A stretch of 12,425 nucleotides of DNA from Spirochaetales bacterium (GCA_022771185.1 JALFCJ010000172.1:1-12425); one strand, 5' to 3'; shown: positions 1 to 7,416, counted from the first letter of the stretch. Notes: a model not told the origin generated them from the sequence alone. Numbers and translations are program-made.

Positions 1-650
1 TTAGGCTCAGTCTTGTTCTCAAAGTCTATGCCAACTATTCCTCCATAAGCACATGAAAGCTGATCTAATAATCCTGAAGGCTTACCAAAGTATACGTTCT
101 CCGCATACTGGCCTATCTTAGCTATCTCTACTGGTGTTAGGGAGTCTTCTCCATAGAGAGAGTTGAATATCTCTGCAATAAGTACTTCTACAGAAGCAGA
201 AGAGCTTAGTCCTGATCCCCTCAATACTTTTGATGTAACATTGGCGTCAAAACCTTTTATATCAAAACCTCTGTCTTTGAAGGCTTTGGCAATTCCTCTT
301 AAAAGGGATGCTGTCGTGTTTTTCTCTTCTTTTTTGATTTCTAAGTCTGAGATGTCGATGGTGCACTTTGGAAAACCCTCACTGCAGAAATTTATAATTG
401 TATCTTCACGCTTAGAAACTGCAGCTATAGTATCCAGGTTAATTGAAGCACCAATTACAAGGCCAAGGTTATGGTCTGTGTGGTTACCAGCAATTTCTGT
501 TCGTCCGCTGGCGGAGAAGATCATAGGATTGTCTTTTCCAAAGAGAGCCTTGTGGTTTTCTGTGAGTGAAAGAAATCTTCTGTCCATTTCTTCTACATTT
601 ACATTCTTTCCATATAAGTATGGATATTTTTGTCTGAGTGTTGAAATCAT
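1..650 (-). CDS. galK: Galactokinase, N-terminal 216 residues (cut by window edge)
   Basis: GHMP-family sugar kinase that phosphorylates galactose to galactose-1-phosphate with ATP, the first step of the Leloir pathway, in the cytoplasm. Reading inward from the ATG at 650-648, the frame is open to position 1 with no stop. Residues 49-61 read GRTEIAGNHTDHN, the galactokinase signature that usually appears as GRVNLIGEHTDY; this variant is one I associate with anaerobe and spirochaete galactokinases. Residues 145-153 read GSGLSSSAS, the GHMP phosphate-binding loop. GLLDQ at 193-197 supplies the expected catalytic aspartate (D196). The C-terminal half lies outside the window. An in-frame TAG four codons upstream makes this ATG the earliest ATG. 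No strong Shine-Dalgarno sequence precedes it. It starts 15 nt after the recQ stop on the same strand, so the two are probably cotranscribed. Confidence 0.93.
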   Translation of the reverse strand, partial: MISTLRQKYPYLYGKNVNVEEMDRRFLSLTENHKALFGKDNPMIFSASGRTEIAGNHTDHNLGLVIGASINLDTIAAVSKREDTIINFCSEGFPKCTIDISDLEIKKEEKNTTASLLRGIAKAFKDRGFDIKGFDANVTSKVLRGSGLSSSASVEVLIAEIFNSLYGEDSLTPVEIAKIGQYAENVYFGKPSGLLDQLSCAYGGIVGIDFENKTEP

Positions 651-665
651 AAGTCTATTCTAAGT

Positions 666-2078
666 TTAAGTTTGAAGTTGTAAAAGTCTTTTCTTTCCTA
701 TTTTGGTAAGGACCGTAATATCTCCTTTTGTTTTTATGTAAAGAGAGTACACCATTTCATCTATTCCTCTATCTATTTCTTTCTCACTCCATGTTCCTAA
801 AGGGGGAAATGGATTAATGATAGATTTTTTCCTTAGTCTCGTTATCATATTTTTTCTAGTTCTGAATATGTGTCTGTTTGCTTCTTTAAGTATTTCTTTC
901 TCTCCTGATGGAACAAAACCGTCAGAGGTACATGCTGAGCATAGGCCACACTCTTCATGCTCAGTCTCTTCACCCATTTTTACCAGAAGAGCATTTCTTA
1001 TACACTTTCCTGATGAAAAGATATTCTTTAGTTCGCTTTGTTCCGTGCTTCTCCATAACACGAAAGAGTGAGCTTCATCTCCGTCTCTTCCACATCGTCC
1101 AGCCTCCTGCAGAAACTCATCTGCTTTCTGGGGAAGGTATGTGTGTATTACACTTCTTATGTTTTTTTTATCTACGCCCATTCCATATGCGTTGGTGGCT
1201 GATAGTACATACTGTGTAGAGTGAGAAAACTTATCTTCTATTTCTTTTCTTTTATCTTTATCTAGGCCTGCATGATAAAAGAGGCACTTTATTCCATGCT
1301 TTGTAAGATAGAATGCAATCCTCTCTGTCTCTTCCCTGCTGGGGCAGAATACCACAGAAGGCCTATATGCTTTGTTTCTCAGTAGACGCAGTAAATCATC
1401 CTCCATCTTTAGGGTGTGCACAGAGTGATAGAAAATATTATTCCTGTCACTGGATGCTTTTACTATATATGGTTTTTCTCCGAGAAATACTCTCTCTTGG
1501 ATTGTGGCATACATAGTCTCGTCCAATGTTGCAGTAAAAGCTAATATATGGCGGGGATTTATTTTCTTTATCACTTTTGGCAGCTCTTTGTAGCTGGGAC
1601 GAAAAGTGTCACCCCAAGTGACAGTGGTGTGGACTTCATCTATCACTATTGTAGATATCTTTTTCCATAGAATGGCATATCGAGGATTATTAATGAGAGA
1701 AAGAATCATCTCTATGTTTGTTATTAATACTTTATATTTGCCTTCAATCAGAGTGTCGATTATCTTCTCTTTTGCGTTTCTGTCCATACCTCCCTTAAGG
1801 GTAACGGCAGGAATACTCATCTCTTTCATTCTTCTTTCTTGGTCGGCCATCAGTGACAAGAGGGGGTATATGCATAAGACGACACCCTTGATAAAAGTAA
1901 GGGGAGCGAGAAAACAAATAGATTTTCCACTACCTGTGGGTAAGACAGCAAGTAATCTTGTTTCCTTGTTGTTTTCTTCGTTTGCTGCTATATGTGTCAC
2001 TACTAATTCTTGATGGGGAAGAAGATAGGTGATGCCAAGTTTTTCTTTTATTTCTTTTTTTAGTTTTGTCCAGTCCAT
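666..2078 (-). CDS. recQ: RecQ-type ATP-dependent DNA helicase, short form (470 aa)
   Basis: Superfamily 2 helicase that unwinds DNA 3' to 5' in recombinational repair. Visible motifs in order: motif 0 glutamine Q23, Walker A PTGSGKS (47-53), motif Ia PLLSLMADQ (72-80), Walker B DEVH (147-150), the RecQ aromatic-rich loop WGDTFRPSY (155-163), motif III TAT (182-184), motif V YGMGVDK (298-304) and motif VI QEAGRCGRDG (324-333). Four cysteines at 359, 377, 380 and 383 match the spacing of the RecQ zinc-binding domain. Only about 85 residues follow, enough for a reduced winged-helix region; I see no HRDC domain. Full-length RecQ proteins are nearer 600 residues. DEVH replaces the more usual DEAH, a mild change that keeps the catalytic D and E. 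No good Shine-Dalgarno sequence precedes the ATG; the leader is very AT-rich. It is followed at once by galK. Confidence 0.93.
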   Translation of the reverse strand: MDWTKLKKEIKEKLGITYLLPHQELVVTHIAANEENNKETRLLAVLPTGSGKSICFLAPLTFIKGVVLCIYPLLSLMADQERRMKEMSIPAVTLKGGMDRNAKEKIIDTLIEGKYKVLITNIEMILSLINNPRYAILWKKISTIVIDEVHTTVTWGDTFRPSYKELPKVIKKINPRHILAFTATLDETMYATIQERVFLGEKPYIVKASSDRNNIFYHSVHTLKMEDDLLRLLRNKAYRPSVVFCPSREETERIAFYLTKHGIKCLFYHAGLDKDKRKEIEDKFSHSTQYVLSATNAYGMGVDKKNIRSVIHTYLPQKADEFLQEAGRCGRDGDEAHSFVLWRSTEQSELKNIFSSGKCIRNALLVKMGEETEHEECGLCSACTSDGFVPSGEKEILKEANRHIFRTRKNMITRLRKKSIINPFPPLGTWSEKEIDRGIDEMVYSLYIKTKGDITVLTKIGKKRLLQLQT

Positions 2079-2134
2079 ATATATTAAAACACAAAAAAGA
2101 GGCGATATGATTAAAAAGAAAACTATAATTGATA

Positions 2135-2140
2135 ATTATA
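2135..2140 (-). promoter_or_regulatory. Candidate -10 element for recQ-galK
   Basis: On the minus strand this is a perfect TATAAT about 57 nt before the recQ ATG, giving a predicted leader of roughly 50 nt. No recognisable -35 box lies 16-18 nt upstream, and the surrounding 140-nt gap is AT-rich enough for chance matches. The hexamer is half of a 7-bp inverted repeat (2124-2140, spacer GAT) that could act as an operator. Confidence 0.3.
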
Positions 2141-2190
2141 TTCCTAGATAAGAATATTAATTTAGGTTTTATTTAAAAGAGAGACAGTAG

Positions 2191-2213
2191 AAAACGGGAG
2201 GTCTTGCCTCCCG
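2191..2213 (-). terminator. Rho-independent terminator after ackA
   Basis: A perfect 7-bp GC-rich stem (CGGGAGG at 2195-2201 pairing with CCTCCCG at 2207-2213) with a 5-nt loop sits just past the ackA stop. On the minus strand it is followed by TTTTCT. The uridine tract is short but the position is right. It separates ackA from the downstream recQ-galK unit. Confidence 0.8.
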
Positions 2214-2219
2214 CATGTC

Positions 2220-3563
2220 TTAGTTCTTTTTTGGTGGAACAGCGATGATGTTCTTAAGACCAGGCTTCTTTTCCAAGTTCTTTACAAGGCCTCTTTCTCT
2301 GGCTTTGTTTACATAGTTAGGATCTTCGAAAGAGTAGTGGAAGTTAGTATGGACATCATATGTTCCCTTCATGAGAGCATAAGCATCTTCTGTAATTACA
2401 AGTTCTTCATCTGTTGGGATGACAAAGATCTTTACAGGTGAGTCGTCTGTGCTGATGACTGTCTCTGCGTTTCTGCAGTGAGAGAGGTCGTTCTTTTCTG
2501 GATCGATCTTGATTCCGAGGGACTCAAGACCCTGGCAAGAACCAAGTCTGATGTTCTCACCCATTTCACCGACGCCAGCTGTGAATACGATTGCATCTAC
2601 TCTACCGAGAAGTGCAGCATAAGCACCGATGTACTTCTTGATTCTGTGGCACTCGAGGTCGACGCAGAGCTGAGCCTTCTCGTCTCCGTTTTCAGCCATG
2701 ATGGAAACGTCTCTTCTGTCACTTTTTCCGCAGAGACCTACAAGACCTGACTTCTTGTTTAGTATTGTATCCATCTCTTTGACTGAGTAACCGGCATTTT
2801 CGCAGATATATGGGATGACTGCCGGGTCGATGTCGCCACTTCTTGTTCCCATTACTAGTCCTTCAAGTGGTGTGAGACCCATAGTAGTATCGATACATAC
2901 ACCATCCTTGACAGCACAAGCAGAAGCACCGTTTCCGAGATGGAGGATGATTACGTTTGTATCTTTGTTTTCTTTTCCAAGGAGAACTGCAGCTCTCTTA
3001 GCGCAGTAAAGGTGGCTTGTTCCGTGGAAGCCATAGCGGCGGACGTTGTACTTTTCATACCATTCATAAGGAACAGCATACATAAATGCTTCTTTAGGCA
3101 TTGTCTGGTGCCAAGCTGTATCGAGGACGATTGCCTGAGGAACGTTTGGCATAAGTTTTCTGGCGCATTCAATACCCATGATGTTGCCAGGCATATGTAA
3201 TGGTCCAAGTGGGATGAGTGTCTTAAGCTGTTCTACAACTTCGTCTGTAACGAGAGTAGACTTCTTGAACATTTCTCCACCATGGAGAACTCTGTGGCCT
3301 ACTGCTCCGATTTCAGAGAGATCCTTGATACATCCATACGTAGGATCCTGAAGCATCTTAAGAATGTAGTCGATGGCTTCAGCGTGGGTTGGAGAAACGA
3401 ACTTGTCGTTGAACTCTTCTTTGCCACGAGACTTCTGCTCGATTGTCGAGTATTCCTGGCCGATGCGTTCCACGACACCGACTGTTAGGACATCCTTGTT
3501 GTCCCAATCATAGACCTGATATTTTGCGGAGGAACTACCGCAGTTCAAGGTTAAGATGACCAT
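2220..3563 (-). CDS. ackA: Acetate kinase with C-terminal extension (447 aa)
   Basis: Interconverts acetyl phosphate plus ADP with acetate plus ATP; in fermenters this is the final ATP-yielding step. ASKHA-fold signatures are complete: N7 in LNCGSSSAK, R91 in HRVLHGG, D148 in LDTAWHQTMP, H180 in RYGFHGTSH, HLGNGAS (208-214), R241 in MGTRSGDIDP, FTAGVGE (327-333) and the terminal EEL at 386-388. These match the catalytic residues of characterised acetate kinases. The family normally ends near residue 400; here about 47 extra residues follow, rich in charged and aromatic residues and ending in PPKKN. Codon use leans towards C-ending codons more than in the neighbouring recQ, as expected of a highly expressed gene. 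The phosphotransacetylase partner is not in this window. A strong TAGGAG site fixes the start. It appears monocistronic, with its own terminator. Confidence 0.97.
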   Translation of the reverse strand: MVILTLNCGSSSAKYQVYDWDNKDVLTVGVVERIGQEYSTIEQKSRGKEEFNDKFVSPTHAEAIDYILKMLQDPTYGCIKDLSEIGAVGHRVLHGGEMFKKSTLVTDEVVEQLKTLIPLGPLHMPGNIMGIECARKLMPNVPQAIVLDTAWHQTMPKEAFMYAVPYEWYEKYNVRRYGFHGTSHLYCAKRAAVLLGKENKDTNVIILHLGNGASACAVKDGVCIDTTMGLTPLEGLVMGTRSGDIDPAVIPYICENAGYSVKEMDTILNKKSGLVGLCGKSDRRDVSIMAENGDEKAQLCVDLECHRIKKYIGAYAALLGRVDAIVFTAGVGEMGENIRLGSCQGLESLGIKIDPEKNDLSHCRNAETVISTDDSPVKIFVIPTDEELVITEDAYALMKGTYDVHTNFHYSFEDPNYVNKARERGLVKNLEKKPGLKNIIAVPPKKN

Positions 3564-3569
3564 TGATAT

Positions 3570-3575
3570 CTCCTA
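3570..3575 (-). promoter_or_regulatory. Ribosome binding site of ackA
   Basis: TAGGAG on the minus strand, 6 nt before the ATG at 3563. It confirms the chosen start of ackA. Confidence 0.8.
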
Positions 3576-3690
3576 GTTCTATTTTTCGTTTTATGAGTGA
3601 ATAATATATCAGAAAAAAGAAAACCTCCACCTCAATAAAGTGAAATGACTGAAAAATGGTCAAATGGAGCTGAAATAGCGTTATATAAGT

Positions 3691-4725
3691 ATGAAGCGTT
3701 TTAGTTTATTGATAGTTTTCTTTTTGTTTTTTTCTTTTTCTCTCTATGCTTATTCCCTTGTCTTGGATGAAACAAGTATAGGAATAGAGAATGATGGTCT
3801 TAGTTTTGGTATCTCAAGATGGGGAATGAGAGTGAAGAGCCAGCATTTTTCCTTTGGTGCCGTAGACACTGGAGGAGACATAAAGATGATCAACAATCCG
3901 CATCTTTCATATTCAGAAGGACTCTATTATTCCATTCCGAAGAAAGGTGTTTCACTACTGGCTTCAACATTGAAGACAAATAATATGAGGTTTTCTTTTC
4001 TGTATGGAGAAAGAAATGGTATAGGCGTGGCTTTGGAAATAGATGATCTGAGAGCTTTTGTTTATGCTTTTATGAGGGGGGAGAGTAGTGGAATACAGAA
4101 AAATCTAATTGAGAGAAGAGATACGAATGTAATCTATTTGGGCTTGGAAAGCAGAATGAAAATGTTAGCGATGTCATACTACCTTTCTGTCACAGACTCT
4201 CTATTCTGTTCATCATTGATAAAAAATGAGTTATGGTTCAGCGTAATAAAGTTAGGAGTGGGATATGGCCGATTACAGAGCCTCTTGAAAGAGAGTAAAG
4301 ATTGGGAGACAAGTTTGAAGCTATCTCTCTATAAAGGAGAAACGGAAGTAACATTCTCCCTTTATCTTTCTCCTCTTCCTGTATACTTCTCCTCCTATAG
4401 GTCTCTCTCTTTTTCTACCAAAGGTGTGATGCCTATTGGAGACGTAAGAATAGAAAGCGAGACGAAGAGAAACTTTAGAGGTGGAAAAGAAGAGGTGGAT
4501 GTATCCCTTGCCTTGAGTTATAAAAACTGCAGAGTGAAAATATCGAAAAACAGTGGTTTCACTATTTCCATGCATTTCGACTCCTCTTCTTTTACTGTTA
4601 CAAAAGATATGATTGAAACAAACGTGGTACTGAGAAAAGATGGAATAGAAATTGTAATAGATAGCAGCAGAGAGAATGGTGTAAAAGGAAAGATTAATAC
4701 CAATAGCCCAGCAATGCTGGACTAA
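3691..4725 (+). CDS. Unrecognised exported strand-rich protein (344 aa)
   Basis: I do not recognise a family. The N-terminus has two basic residues, a hydrophobic run (about residues 4-18, many Phe and Leu) and a plausible signal peptidase site after A20 or S22, so export to the periplasm or outer membrane is likely. There is no lipobox cysteine. The mature part has no further long hydrophobic helix. It is rich in Ser, aromatic residues and short alternating polar/hydrophobic stretches with glycine turns (for example around residues 28-60, 170-200 and 215-235), the pattern of a beta-sheet or beta-barrel envelope protein. It lacks the terminal aromatic residue typical of proteobacterial barrels, ending in AMLD. 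It stands alone, divergent from ackA and 164 nt before cysS. No good Shine-Dalgarno sequence precedes the ATG, but the signal peptide supports this start. A periplasmic accessory protein is the alternative. Confidence 0.75.
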   Translation: MKRFSLLIVFFLFFSFSLYAYSLVLDETSIGIENDGLSFGISRWGMRVKSQHFSFGAVDTGGDIKMINNPHLSYSEGLYYSIPKKGVSLLASTLKTNNMRFSFLYGERNGIGVALEIDDLRAFVYAFMRGESSGIQKNLIERRDTNVIYLGLESRMKMLAMSYYLSVTDSLFCSSLIKNELWFSVIKLGVGYGRLQSLLKESKDWETSLKLSLYKGETEVTFSLYLSPLPVYFSSYRSLSFSTKGVMPIGDVRIESETKRNFRGGKEEVDVSLALSYKNCRVKISKNSGFTISMHFDSSSFTVTKDMIETNVVLRKDGIEIVIDSSRENGVKGKINTNSPAMLD

Positions 4726-4825
4726 TGGTAATCCCCCCTCATTGTTATTATAGGATAAAAAAAAGAGACACACAAAAAACAGATAATAATTAAGCAATGC
4801 CTTTCTATATTGAAGTCCAATCTCC

Positions 4826-4854
4826 TTTTATCATGAGACTAAATCTATTATACT
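4826..4854 (+). promoter_or_regulatory. Weak candidate promoter of cysS
   Basis: TATACT (4849-4854) matches the -10 consensus at five of six positions and lies about 35 nt before the cysS ATG. The hexamer 17 nt upstream (4826-4831) is a poor -35 box. The resulting leader is too short for a T-box or other riboswitch. Confidence 0.35.
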
Positions 4855-4875
4855 TATAGAGAGTGCCATGAGCAC

Positions 4876-4882
4876 AAAGGAG
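4876..4882 (+). promoter_or_regulatory. Ribosome binding site of cysS
   Basis: AAAGGAG 7 nt before the ATG at 4890, a strong Shine-Dalgarno match that fixes the cysS start. Confidence 0.85.
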
Positions 4883-4889
4883 ATTAAGC

Positions 4890-6293
4890 ATGAAGCTGTA
4901 TAACACAATGGATCGCAAAGTAGAGGAGTTCGTACCGATTGAAGAAGGAAAGGTAGGAATGTACTGTTGCGGCCCTACAGTCTACAACTATGCCCATATC
5001 GGAAACTTAAGAACTTTTATTTTCGAAGATATACTTCATCGTACTCTTGAAGAAGCTGGATATAGAGTCAAACACGTCATGAACATCACAGACGTAGGTC
5101 ATCTTACAGGAGACGGAGACGATGGAGAAGATAAGCTAGGTAAGAGAAGCAGAGAGACAGGTAAGAGTGTTTGGGATATCGCAGCATTCTACACCGATGC
5201 ATTCTTTGCAGACGAGAAGGCTTTGAATATAAAGAGACCTAATGTAGTATGTAAGGCTACAGATCATATTTCTGATATGATCGCTTTGATCAAGAGATTG
5301 GAGGAGAATGGACACACTTACACTGCTGGAGGCAATGTCTACTTCTCTATAGACACTATCGACGACTATGGAAAGCTTGCCGGCCAGAAGCAGGAAGATA
5401 AGTTAAGTGGTGCAAGAATTGTAGTAGACGGAAATAAACGTAATCCTCAGGACTTTGTCCTATGGTTCACAAATAGTAAGTTTGGCGAACAAGCCATGAT
5501 GTGGGATTCTCCATGGGGTAGAGGATATCCTGGCTGGCATATCGAGTGTTCTGCCATGAGCATGAAGTATCTTGGAGAAACCTTCGATATCCATTGTGGT
5601 GGTATTGACGCTATTCCTGTCCACCATACTAATGAGATAGCTCAGAGTGAGGCTGCCACAGGTCACAAGTGGGTAAACTATTGGTGCCATGGAGAGTTCC
5701 TCCTGAATGACAAGGGAAAAATGAGTAAGTCGTCGGGGGAATTCTTGACTCTTCCCGTTTTGGTTTCTCATGGATACGAAGCTCTTGACTATAGATATTT
5801 CTGTCTTGGTGGACACTATCGTACACAACTTAAGTTCTCTTATGAAGCTCTAGACCATGCCAAGAGCGCCAGGGAGAGACTTAATGGGATGGTAGCTGAA
5901 CTCAAAGCAAAATCTAAGCCTGCAGCTTCTCTTGGCGAAAAAGCTCAGAGTTATAAAGATTCTTTCTTTGCCGCCCTCTTTAATGATCTTAGATGCCCGG
6001 AGGCATTGGCTGTCATGTGGAAGATGGTTAAGGATGGTTCTATCAATGACGATGAAAAGCTTTCTCTTCTCTATTCTATGGATAAAGTCCTCGGCTTGGA
6101 CCTTGATAAAGTAGAGGCTAAGAAAGAGGAAAAAGTCGGAGGCGAAGAGGAGTGGAAGCTTGTGGAGGAGAGAAAGCAAGCTAAAGCTGAAAAGAACTAT
6201 CAGAGAGCTGATGAGATAAGAAAAGAGCTGGAAACAAGGGGTTATACTGTAAAAGATACGCCTCAGGGACCAATTCTTCAAAAAATAATGTAA
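4890..6293 (+). CDS. cysS: Cysteinyl-tRNA synthetase (467 aa)
   Basis: Class I synthetase that charges tRNA-Cys with cysteine in the cytoplasm. The class I HIGH signature appears as HIGN (36-39), as is common in this enzyme, after the diagnostic YCCGPTVY. The zinc site that selects the cysteine thiol is intact: C27, C220 (in HIECSAM), H245 and E249 (in HHTNE, where most homologues have HHENE). WHIECS, DIHCGGID and KMSKS (277-281) are all present. The C-terminal part contains a charged, probably helical stretch (about 395-450) and then the usual ERKQAKAEKNYQRADEIR region of bacterial CysRS anticodon-binding domains. Length is normal for the family. An ECF sigma factor begins 27 nt after the stop with no terminator between, so the genes are probably cotranscribed. 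Confidence 0.98.
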   Translation: MKLYNTMDRKVEEFVPIEEGKVGMYCCGPTVYNYAHIGNLRTFIFEDILHRTLEEAGYRVKHVMNITDVGHLTGDGDDGEDKLGKRSRETGKSVWDIAAFYTDAFFADEKALNIKRPNVVCKATDHISDMIALIKRLEENGHTYTAGGNVYFSIDTIDDYGKLAGQKQEDKLSGARIVVDGNKRNPQDFVLWFTNSKFGEQAMMWDSPWGRGYPGWHIECSAMSMKYLGETFDIHCGGIDAIPVHHTNEIAQSEAATGHKWVNYWCHGEFLLNDKGKMSKSSGEFLTLPVLVSHGYEALDYRYFCLGGHYRTQLKFSYEALDHAKSARERLNGMVAELKAKSKPAASLGEKAQSYKDSFFAALFNDLRCPEALAVMWKMVKDGSINDDEKLSLLYSMDKVLGLDLDKVEAKKEEKVGGEEEWKLVEERKQAKAEKNYQRADEIRKELETRGYTVKDTPQGPILQKIM

Positions 6294-6320
6294 CCATTAG
6301 GTAGGAAATTTGTTAATAAG

Positions 6321-6854
6321 ATGGAAATCAAAAGTACCAACCGGGAAGATTTCAGGAAAGTATACGATGCAAACTACACGCTTCTGATGCAAGTAGTGAT
6401 GCACATTGTGTACAATCAGGAAATTGCGGAAGACTTGGTCCAGGAAACATTTGAACGTTTTTATGTGAAGAATATTTCCTTTCCGACCATGGATGACGCC
6501 AAGTATTGGCTGTTGAGAGTTTCCAAGAATCTGGCTCTCAATAATGTTCGAAGGAACAAGAGGGAGATACAGCTTGTAGACAAGGTCAAAAAGATGCCAG
6601 GCGAAGCTGCAAACTATTTTGACTCATCCAAAGCTGTAATGGAAGAAGAGGATAGAAAGGCTGTCAGGGATGCAGTCAATGCTCTGCCAGAGAACTTGAG
6701 GAGCGTAATACAGCTGAAAGAGTATTCGGGGCTTGACTATAAAGCTATAGGAAAGATCCTGGGTATTTCAGAAACAAACGTAAAGGTCAGAGTCCACAGA
6801 GCCAGAAAAAAGCTTGAAGAGATTCTTTCCGCGGAGGATAAAGATGTGTATTGA
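6321..6854 (+). CDS. ECF-type RNA polymerase sigma factor (177 aa)
   Basis: Small group 4 sigma factor that directs RNA polymerase to a dedicated promoter set, usually envelope stress genes. Region 2 spans about residues 10-80, with the core-binding signature AEDLVQETFERFY (36-48) and the -10 recognition helix around YWLLRVSKNLALNNVRR (62-78). An acidic linker follows. Region 4 spans about 115-168, with LPENLRSVIQLKEYSGLDY and the helix-turn-helix GISETNVKVRVHRARKKL that reads the -35 box. There is no region 1 or 3, and length is typical. The Shine-Dalgarno is weak (AGGA about 14 nt upstream). The stop overlaps the anti-sigma start by 11 nt, pointing to translational coupling and balanced production. 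I cannot tell which ECF subgroup it belongs to. Confidence 0.93.
   Translation: MEIKSTNREDFRKVYDANYTLLMQVVMHIVYNQEIAEDLVQETFERFYVKNISFPTMDDAKYWLLRVSKNLALNNVRRNKREIQLVDKVKKMPGEAANYFDSSKAVMEEEDRKAVRDAVNALPENLRSVIQLKEYSGLDYKAIGKILGISETNVKVRVHRARKKLEEILSAEDKDVY
6833..6837 (+). promoter_or_regulatory. Ribosome binding site that sets the anti-sigma start
   Basis: GGAGG, 6 nt before the ATG at 6844 and inside the last codons of the sigma gene. It argues for the 6844 start rather than the in-frame ATG at 6814, which has no such site. Confidence 0.85.
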
Positions 6855-7383
6855 TCTGCAGATGCTGTCCGCATATATGGATGGAGAATTAAAGGAGCCA
6901 TATAGAACCCAAGTGGAGGAACACTTGGAACATTGCGCTGCCTGCAGGAATCTTCTTGAGAATATGAAGAAGCTGGATGAAAAGATCCAAAAAGATATAT
7001 TCTCGGAAGAAGAGCTCAACAGAAACAAGGATGCCATTTACAAAAAGCTTGATGCAAAGTGCTTTGGAGATGACAAGCAGATTTCTTTCTTCAGAAGAAA
7101 GATCCAGATGAGTATACCTACTGCAATTACAGCTGCTGCCGCCGCCGTCTTCATCTTTGTTGGAGGTTTTGTATTCTTTGGTTCAAATGCAAAAGAGACA
7201 AATGATATTCTTCCTTCTTTCTCTGTAAACGCAGATACAGAAAATGTAAGACTCGTCTCTTCTGGTAAGAACAGTCTCGATGACTATACACTGGAGGAGA
7301 TACTTCAATATCTGGATGGCAAAGGCTATCAGGTGGATATATCTATCAAAGGTCTTCAGCCTCTGGAAGAAAAAGGGGAATGA
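6844..7383 (+). CDS. Membrane anti-sigma factor with zinc-finger (ZAS) domain (179 aa)
   Basis: Predicted to hold the upstream ECF sigma factor inactive at the membrane until a signal releases it. The cytoplasmic N-terminus has the anti-sigma zinc-finger pattern: C2, LSAYMDGEL (8-16), then H27-x3-C31-x2-C34 in HLEHCAACRNLL. C2 likely supplies the fourth zinc ligand. A charged helical linker (about 40-88) leads to one membrane segment at 91-112, Ala-rich then Phe/Val-rich, preceded by basic residues (RRK) that suggest an N-in topology. About 67 residues remain outside the membrane, with no domain I recognise; this part would be the sensor or protease target. The ATG at 6844 is preferred over 6814 because of the GGAGG site. 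A strong terminator follows 8 nt after the stop. Confidence 0.88.
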   Translation: MCIDLQMLSAYMDGELKEPYRTQVEEHLEHCAACRNLLENMKKLDEKIQKDIFSEEELNRNKDAIYKKLDAKCFGDDKQISFFRRKIQMSIPTAITAAAAAVFIFVGGFVFFGSNAKETNDILPSFSVNADTENVRLVSSGKNSLDDYTLEEILQYLDGKGYQVDISIKGLQPLEEKGE

Positions 7384-7390
7384 TTACTTA

Positions 7391-7416
7391 GGACTCGAAA
7401 AATCGGGTCCTTTTTT
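7391..7416 (+). terminator. Rho-independent terminator of the cysS-sigma-anti-sigma unit
   Basis: A 7-bp stem (GGACTCG at 7391-7397 with CGGGTCC at 7404-7410, one G-U pair), a 6-nt loop and then six T residues. It is a textbook terminator just after the anti-sigma stop. Confidence 0.92.

Noticed and set aside
163..663. Plus-strand open frame of 166 codons at the left edge
   Set aside because: It is antisense to galK, whose minus-strand frame carries all galactokinase motifs; the plus-strand product has no recognisable features.
3657..3687. TGGTCA and TTATAT as a promoter for the exported protein gene
   Set aside because: Transcription would begin inside the start codon, which conflicts with the signal peptide start at 3691.
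4708..4720. Small hairpin CCAGC-AAT-GCTGG at the end of the exported protein gene
   Set aside because: Only five base pairs, inside the coding region and with no uridine tract, so it is not a credible terminator.
4321..4797. Minus-strand open frame of 158 codons with hydrophobic start
   Set aside because: Mostly antisense to the exported protein gene. The plus-strand frame has a signal peptide and spans the region, and the apparent hydrophobicity comes from AT-rich sequence.
4726..4889. Possible T-box or other leader RNA ahead of cysS
   Set aside because: The gap is 164 nt, the likely transcript leader is only about 30 nt, and no T-box sequence or specifier stem is visible.
6230..6248. GGAAAC followed by TATACT near the end of cysS, a possible autoregulatory ECF promoter for the sigma gene
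   Set aside because: Spacing and the second element do not fit a typical ECF promoter, and the sequence encodes conserved CysRS residues.
7126..7155. Alanine-codon run in the anti-sigma gene resembling a triplet repeat
   Set aside because: Mixed GCT/GCC codons encoding the start of the membrane helix; too short and impure to be a phase-variation tract.
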